From NCBI GenBank assembly GCA_946405575.1, contig CAMJHP010000001.1:1-64000 (forward strand): DNA of 64,000 nt, written 5' to 3'. Positions 60,322-64,000 of the stretch are shown here, piece after piece; position 1 is the first letter of the stretch; each line of letters opens with the position of its first letter. Under the pieces are notes generated by a model that worked only from the letters and a program-made list of their open reading frames with translations, did not search any database and was not told where the DNA came from. The position numbers and the translations under genes are program-made. This DNA comes from an uncultured Bacteroidales bacterium (GTDB lineage Bacteria; Bacteroidota; Bacteroidia; Bacteroidales; F082).

Positions 60322-61575
60322 TTAGGATTGTATTTTTTTGAAGATCAAGGTAGCGTTTTGTCCGCCGAAGCCAAAGGAATTGCTGAGCGCATAGTTGATG
60401 CTACGCTGGCGTGCCTTGTTGAAGGTAAAATCGAGGTGGCTATCGATTTGTGGGTCGTCGTCGAAGTGGTTGATAGTTGGTGGAATGACGCCATTCTTGA
60501 GTGCCAAAACACAGGCGATGGCCTCAACAGCACCGGCACCACCCAAGAGGTGACCGGTCATCGACTTAGTGGAATTGATGCTGATGTTGTAGGCATGTTC
60601 ACCAAACACCTCCTTGATGGCAATAGGCTCGGCTACGTCACCGGCTGGTGTAGAAGTGCCATGCGTGTTGATATGGTCGATAGCCTCATACGTGATTCCT
60701 GCATCCTTCAAGGCACGTTGCATACTGAGTATGCCACCCTTGCCTTCAGGATGCGGAGCTGTGATGTGGTAAGCATCGGCCGAAGCCCCGCCACCCACGA
60801 GTTCAGCGTAAATCTTCGCGCCACGGGCCTTCGCATGTTCGTATTCTTCCAGTACGAGACTGCCTGCGCCTTCGCCCATAACAAAGCCATCGCGGTTGAG
60901 ATCAAAGGGACGGGAGGCCGTCATAAAATCATCGTTGCGCGTCGAGAGGGCTTTCATAGAGTTGAAACCACCGATGCCGCATTCGCCGATGGCAGCGCCT
61001 GCACCACCAGCTATGATGACATCACATTTGCCGTAACGGATGTAATTAAAGCCTTCCATAATGGCATGTGCCGAAGAGGCGCAAGCCGATACGGTGGCGA
61101 AGTTGGGACCTCTGAAACCGTATTTGATGGAAATGACACCTCCAGGCATATTGGCAATCATCTTGGTGATGAGAAAAGGGCTGAAACGCGGTGTGCCGTC
61201 ACCTTGGAAAAACTCCTTCATTTCGTTGAAAAAATGATTGACGCCGCCGATGCCCGAAGTCAGAAGCACACCCACTTCGTCGAAGTCGGTGTTTTCAGCG
61301 GTGATACCCGAGTCGGCAATGGCCTCATCAGCGGCCACAATGTCGAACTGGGCGAACAAGTCGTATTTGCGAGCGGTTTTCTTGTCGAAAAAATCGTCAG
61401 GATTGTAGCCCTTCACCTCGCAGGCGAAATGCGTCTTGTACAAAGCAGAATCGAAACGGGTAATCTCACAGGCTCCGTTTTTACCATTCACCAATCCTTC
61501 CCAAAACTCCTTGACGGTGTTTCCGATGGGGGTAATGGCACCAAGGCCAGTGATAACTACGCGTTTCGATTCCAT
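60322..61575 (-). CDS. fabF: 3-oxoacyl-ACP synthase II
   Basis: Condensing enzyme of fatty acid elongation, 417 aa. Catalytic Cys165 lies in TVSACASSAHA; the two histidines are in NTHGTSTPAGD and SMTGHLLGGAGA. Full length and start (MESKRVVITGLGAITPIGNT) agree with the family. Encoded 32 bases after acpP, and one base before rnc: the conserved acpP-fabF-rnc operon. Confidence 0.98.
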   Translation of the reverse strand: MESKRVVITGLGAITPIGNTVKEFWEGLVNGKNGACEITRFDSALYKTHFACEVKGYNPDDFFDKKTARKYDLFAQFDIVAADEAIADSGITAENTDFDEVGVLLTSGIGGVNHFFNEMKEFFQGDGTPRFSPFLITKMIANMPGGVISIKYGFRGPNFATVSACASSAHAIMEGFNYIRYGKCDVIIAGGAGAAIGECGIGGFNSMKALSTRNDDFMTASRPFDLNRDGFVMGEGAGSLVLEEYEHAKARGAKIYAELVGGGASADAYHITAPHPEGKGGILSMQRALKDAGITYEAIDHINTHGTSTPAGDVAEPIAIKEVFGEHAYNISINSTKSMTGHLLGGAGAVEAIACVLALKNGVIPPTINHFDDDPQIDSHLDFTFNKARQRSINYALSNSFGFGGQNATLIFKKIQS

Positions 61576-61607
61576 AAAAAAGTTTTATTTCTCTAAATTA
61601 ATGGAAA

Positions 61608-61853
61608 TCAGTTGTTTTCGGCACGCATCTTTTCGATGAGTTTCACAACGTCGCCCACAGTTTGGATGTTTTCCTGCTGGTCGTCCGGGATGGAGAGGTT
61701 GAAGCTCTTTTCAAATTCCATCATCAGTTCGACGGTGTCCAGTGAATCGGCACCCAGGTCGTTGGTGAAGCTGGCTTCCATAGTGACTTCCGAAGGATCC
61801 ACGCCGAGTTTCTCAGCGATAATCGGAACGATTTCATTCAAAATTTCTGACAT
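61608..61853 (-). CDS. acpP: Acyl carrier protein
   Basis: Carrier of growing fatty acids, 81 aa. The phosphopantetheine attachment site is Ser37 in [14 protein letters not shown]. Acidic, four-helix composition. First gene of the acpP-fabF-rnc operon, read from the promoter at 61885-61917. Confidence 0.98.
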   Translation of the reverse strand: MSEILNEIVPIIAEKLGVDPSEVTMEASFTNDLGADSLDTVELMMEFEKSFNLSIPDDQQENIQTVGDVVKLIEKMRAENN

Positions 61854-61884
61854 AGTTCTCTTTTTTTAGTTGATAAATAGGCCG

Positions 61885-61917
61885 CAAAGATAAGACTTAT
61901 TTTCCTTTCAAAAACAA
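61885..61917 (-). promoter_or_regulatory. Promoter of the acpP-fabF-rnc operon
   Basis: On the minus strand TTGT (61914-61917) then 21 bases then TATCTTTG (61885-61892). Leader of about 25 nt to acpP. Confidence 0.65.
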
Positions 61918-62117
61918 TTTTTTACCAATAAATTGGTAATCAATCGTTTAAAAAAGAACATCGGCCTTTCTTGTGACCAATAATAACTCGTTTTCGGCGG
62001 CAAAGGTACAACTTTTTTTTATTACGACGTTTTTTTTCGGTTTTTTGGGTGGTTTCGAAATAAAAACATCCCAATTCAATTGAAACTTCGTAATTTTACC
62101 CCCTCAAACGAAACACC

Positions 62118-64000
62118 ATGGAAAACACAGATAAAAAACTCTTCCTCTTAGATGCCTACGCACTGATATACAGGGCTTTCTTCGCCATGAGCAAGAACCC
62201 TCGGATGAACTCGAAAGGCCTCAACACTTCGGCAGTGATGGGCTTCTTGAACTCACTTTACGAGATTCTGCAGAAAGAGAAACCCACCCACATCGGTGTG
62301 GCCTTCGACGTGTCTGGCACCGCCCAACGGCAGGCCGAATACAGCGAATACAAAGCCAACCGCGAGAAGATGCCCGACGACCTTCGCGACTCCATACCTT
62401 ATATCATCAGGCTCATCGAGGCCTTCAACATCCCCGTCTATGGCGTGGAGGGCTACGAGGCCGACGACGTCATCGGCACCCTTTCGAAAAAAGCCGAACA
62501 GCAGGGCTTCCTCACCTATATGATGACCCCCGACAAGGACTTTGGACAACTGGTAACCGACCGAATCCTGCTCTACAAACCTGCCAAGTTCGGCGAACCT
62601 GCCCAGGTTTGGGGCCCCAAAGAGGTCTGCGAACGCTATGGCATCAAAGAACCCAAACAACTCATCGACATCCTAGGTCTTTGGGGCGATGCTGCCGACA
62701 ACATCCCAGGCATTCCTGGTATTGGTGAGAAGACCGCTTCTACTTTAGTGGGTCGATACGGCAGCGTGGAAAATCTCATTGCCCACACCGACGAACTAAA
62801 AGGCAAGCAAAAGGAGAATGTCGTGAATTTTGCCGAACAAGGCCTGATGTCGAAGAAGCTGGCTACCATCAACCTGGAGGTGCCTGTCGAGTTCAACGAA
62901 GAAGAACTGCGTGCCAAAGAGCCCGACGTGCCTACGCTAATGGCATTGTTTGAGGAACTGGAGTTCAGGACCTTTGCCAAACGCTTCTTAGAAGATTATA
63001 AGGAGAGATTCGGGGGTGACTCCCCCCTGCCCCCCTCCCAGAGGGTGAATCAAGCCAAAGAAACAAATCTACAACCCAATCTCTTTTCTCCTAACGCAAC
63101 CTTCGACCTCTTCAACCAAGACGACAACGACGGCCTGCTCGAGTTCTCTGACAAGGAATCAGCAAAGACCGTACAACACGAATACAAACTGGTGGAAAGC
63201 GAAGAAGACATCAAAGCATTGGCGGAAATGTTATCCATGCAGAGCCGATTCGTTTTCGACACCGAAACGACCCATATCGACGTGTATTCTGCTGAGTTGG
63301 TAGGGCTTTCTTTTGCCATTAAAGCCCATGAGGCCTGGTATCTGCCTATGCCTACCGAGCGCGGTGACTGCCAAAAAAAGCTGGAGTTATTAAGACCTTT
63401 GTTCGAGGACGAAAACATTCTGAAAATCGGGCAAAACCTGAAATACGACATCTCTATGCTTGCACGATACGGCATTAGCGTGAAAGGCAAGATGTTTGAC
63501 ACTATGCTGGCTCACTACCTGTTGGAGCCCGAACAACGTCACAATATGGACTATTTGGCCGAGATTTACCTCAACTACCTCACCATCCCCATCGAGGACC
63601 TGATTGGCAAAGGCCGACAACAGAAGACGATGCGCGAAGTGCCTAAAGAGACAGTGAAAGAATATGCTGCGGAGGATGCCGACATCACGCTCCAACTCTA
63701 CGAGAAGCTGCTGCCTCTATTAAAGGAAAATGGCGTGGAGAAACTATTCTATGAGCTTGAGATGCCGCTGGTGCCCGTACTCAGTCGTATGGAAGCCAAC
63801 GGCGTGAAGATTGACACAGGAAACCTACAGCAAATCAGTGAAACCTTTGGAAGTGAGATTCATAAGATTGAAGGACAAATCTACGAAGCCGCTGGAACAC
63901 CCTTCAACATTGCCTCACCGAAACAGTTGGGTGAAATCCTCTTCGAGAAACTGAGAATCGATGAGAAAGCAAAGAAAACCAAGACAGGGCAATATGCTAC
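62118..64000 (+). CDS. polA: DNA polymerase I, 5' part (runs off the window)
   Basis: About 628 codons of DNA polymerase I, which removes primers and fills gaps. Start ATG 62118 (MENTDKKLFLLDAYALIYRA) follows a TAATTTTA box at 62091. Residues about 1-295 are the 5'-nuclease domain (AFDVSGTAQRQ, EADDVIGTL, MTPDKDFGQLV, GLWGDAADNIPGIPGIGEKT). The 3'-5' exonuclease-like domain follows (about 355-540: FVFDTETT, KIGQNLKYDISML, YAAEDADIT), with DEDD residues apparently kept, so proofreading may be active. The polymerase domain begins near 550 and is cut by the window edge. The linker near residue 300 holds a GC-rich palindrome. Confidence 0.97.
   Translation, partial: MENTDKKLFLLDAYALIYRAFFAMSKNPRMNSKGLNTSAVMGFLNSLYEILQKEKPTHIGVAFDVSGTAQRQAEYSEYKANREKMPDDLRDSIPYIIRLIEAFNIPVYGVEGYEADDVIGTLSKKAEQQGFLTYMMTPDKDFGQLVTDRILLYKPAKFGEPAQVWGPKEVCERYGIKEPKQLIDILGLWGDAADNIPGIPGIGEKTASTLVGRYGSVENLIAHTDELKGKQKENVVNFAEQGLMSKKLATINLEVPVEFNEEELRAKEPDVPTLMALFEELEFRTFAKRFLEDYKERFGGDSPLPPSQRVNQAKETNLQPNLFSPNATFDLFNQDDNDGLLEFSDKESAKTVQHEYKLVESEEDIKALAEMLSMQSRFVFDTETTHIDVYSAELVGLSFAIKAHEAWYLPMPTERGDCQKKLELLRPLFEDENILKIGQNLKYDISMLARYGISVKGKMFDTMLAHYLLEPEQRHNMDYLAEIYLNYLTIPIEDLIGKGRQQKTMREVPKETVKEYAAEDADITLQLYEKLLPLLKENGVEKLFYELEMPLVPVLSRMEANGVKIDTGNLQQISETFGSEIHKIEGQIYEAAGTPFNIASPKQLGEILFEKLRIDEKAKKTKTGQYA
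63012..63045. repeat. GC-rich palindrome in the polA interdomain linker
   Basis: GGGGGtgactCCCCC (63012-63026) followed by cccctcccagaggg encodes GGDSPLPPSQR in an otherwise non-conserved linker. Composition differs sharply from the surrounding gene, suggesting an inserted repeat that kept the frame. Confidence 0.5.

Overview
The window looks like chromosomal DNA from an uncultured or poorly characterised member of the order Bacteroidales. Evidence for this: three secreted proteins with type IX secretion (T9SS) type A C-terminal sorting domains, DUF4270, IPExxxVDY, DUF4298 and GH92/GH89 proteins, a zinc-free L32, and many starts preceded by the Bacteroidetes -7 box TAnnTTTG. No rRNA, tRNA, CRISPR array or intact insertion sequence was seen.

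Layout. 0-7.5 kb: a tandem array of T9SS-exported Asp-box/leucine-rich-repeat proteins and a TPR membrane regulator. 8.2-9.6 kb: a decayed tripartite HipBST-like toxin-antitoxin locus. 9.6-18.7 kb: [FeFe]-hydrogenase maturase HydG with its TM1266-type regulator, guanine deaminase, a GH89 lysosomal-type glycosidase, a viroplasmin-RNase H, rpmF-yceD, and small membrane proteins around three tandem 114-bp terminator-like repeats. 18.9-24.7 kb: an AT-rich island holding an XRE/controller protein with palindromic operators, an AIPR-family protein, a C5-cytosine methyltransferase, an unrecognised 198-aa protein, and a Schlafen-like ATPase broken by an amber codon. 24.8-41.4 kb: mostly housekeeping and hydrolytic genes (Pmp3, alpha/beta hydrolase, GH92, acyl-CoA ligase, EFR1 flavodoxin-ferredoxin, MATE, DUF2461, sigma factor) with a second C5 methyltransferase plus candidate PD-(D/E)XK nuclease and a Vsr enzyme. 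41.8-50.9 kb: a five-gene defence-like operon (PLD-SNF2 helicase, Bro-N protein, Eco57I-like methyltransferase, DUF1016/YhcG nuclease, DprA/SLOG protein). 51-64 kb: core genes pheS, cyclophilin, DUF4270, glycogen-synthase-like, meaB, glnA, the conserved acpP-fabF-rnc-IPExxxVDY cluster, and the 5' part of polA.

How it fits together. Three separate restriction/defence modules and one toxin-antitoxin locus lie between core genes, and most show decay or exchange: hipT and the Eco57I-like methyltransferase each carry a one-base indel in an A run, the Schlafen gene has a stop codon, and ORF6N, AAA+ and DUF1295 remnants lie nearby. The most promising system is the 41.8-50.9 kb operon. Its methyltransferase has an AT-rich specificity region in a GC-richer gene, and a duplicated 54-bp methyltransferase tail flanks the yhcG gene, indicating that specificity region and nuclease may have arrived together. 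A second theme is short palindromic (REP-like) elements, found between genes and also inside coding sequence (T9SS tails, yhcG, and probably vsr and polA).

Limits: all family assignments are by eye from motifs; no database search was possible. Homopolymer frameshifts could be sequencing errors.
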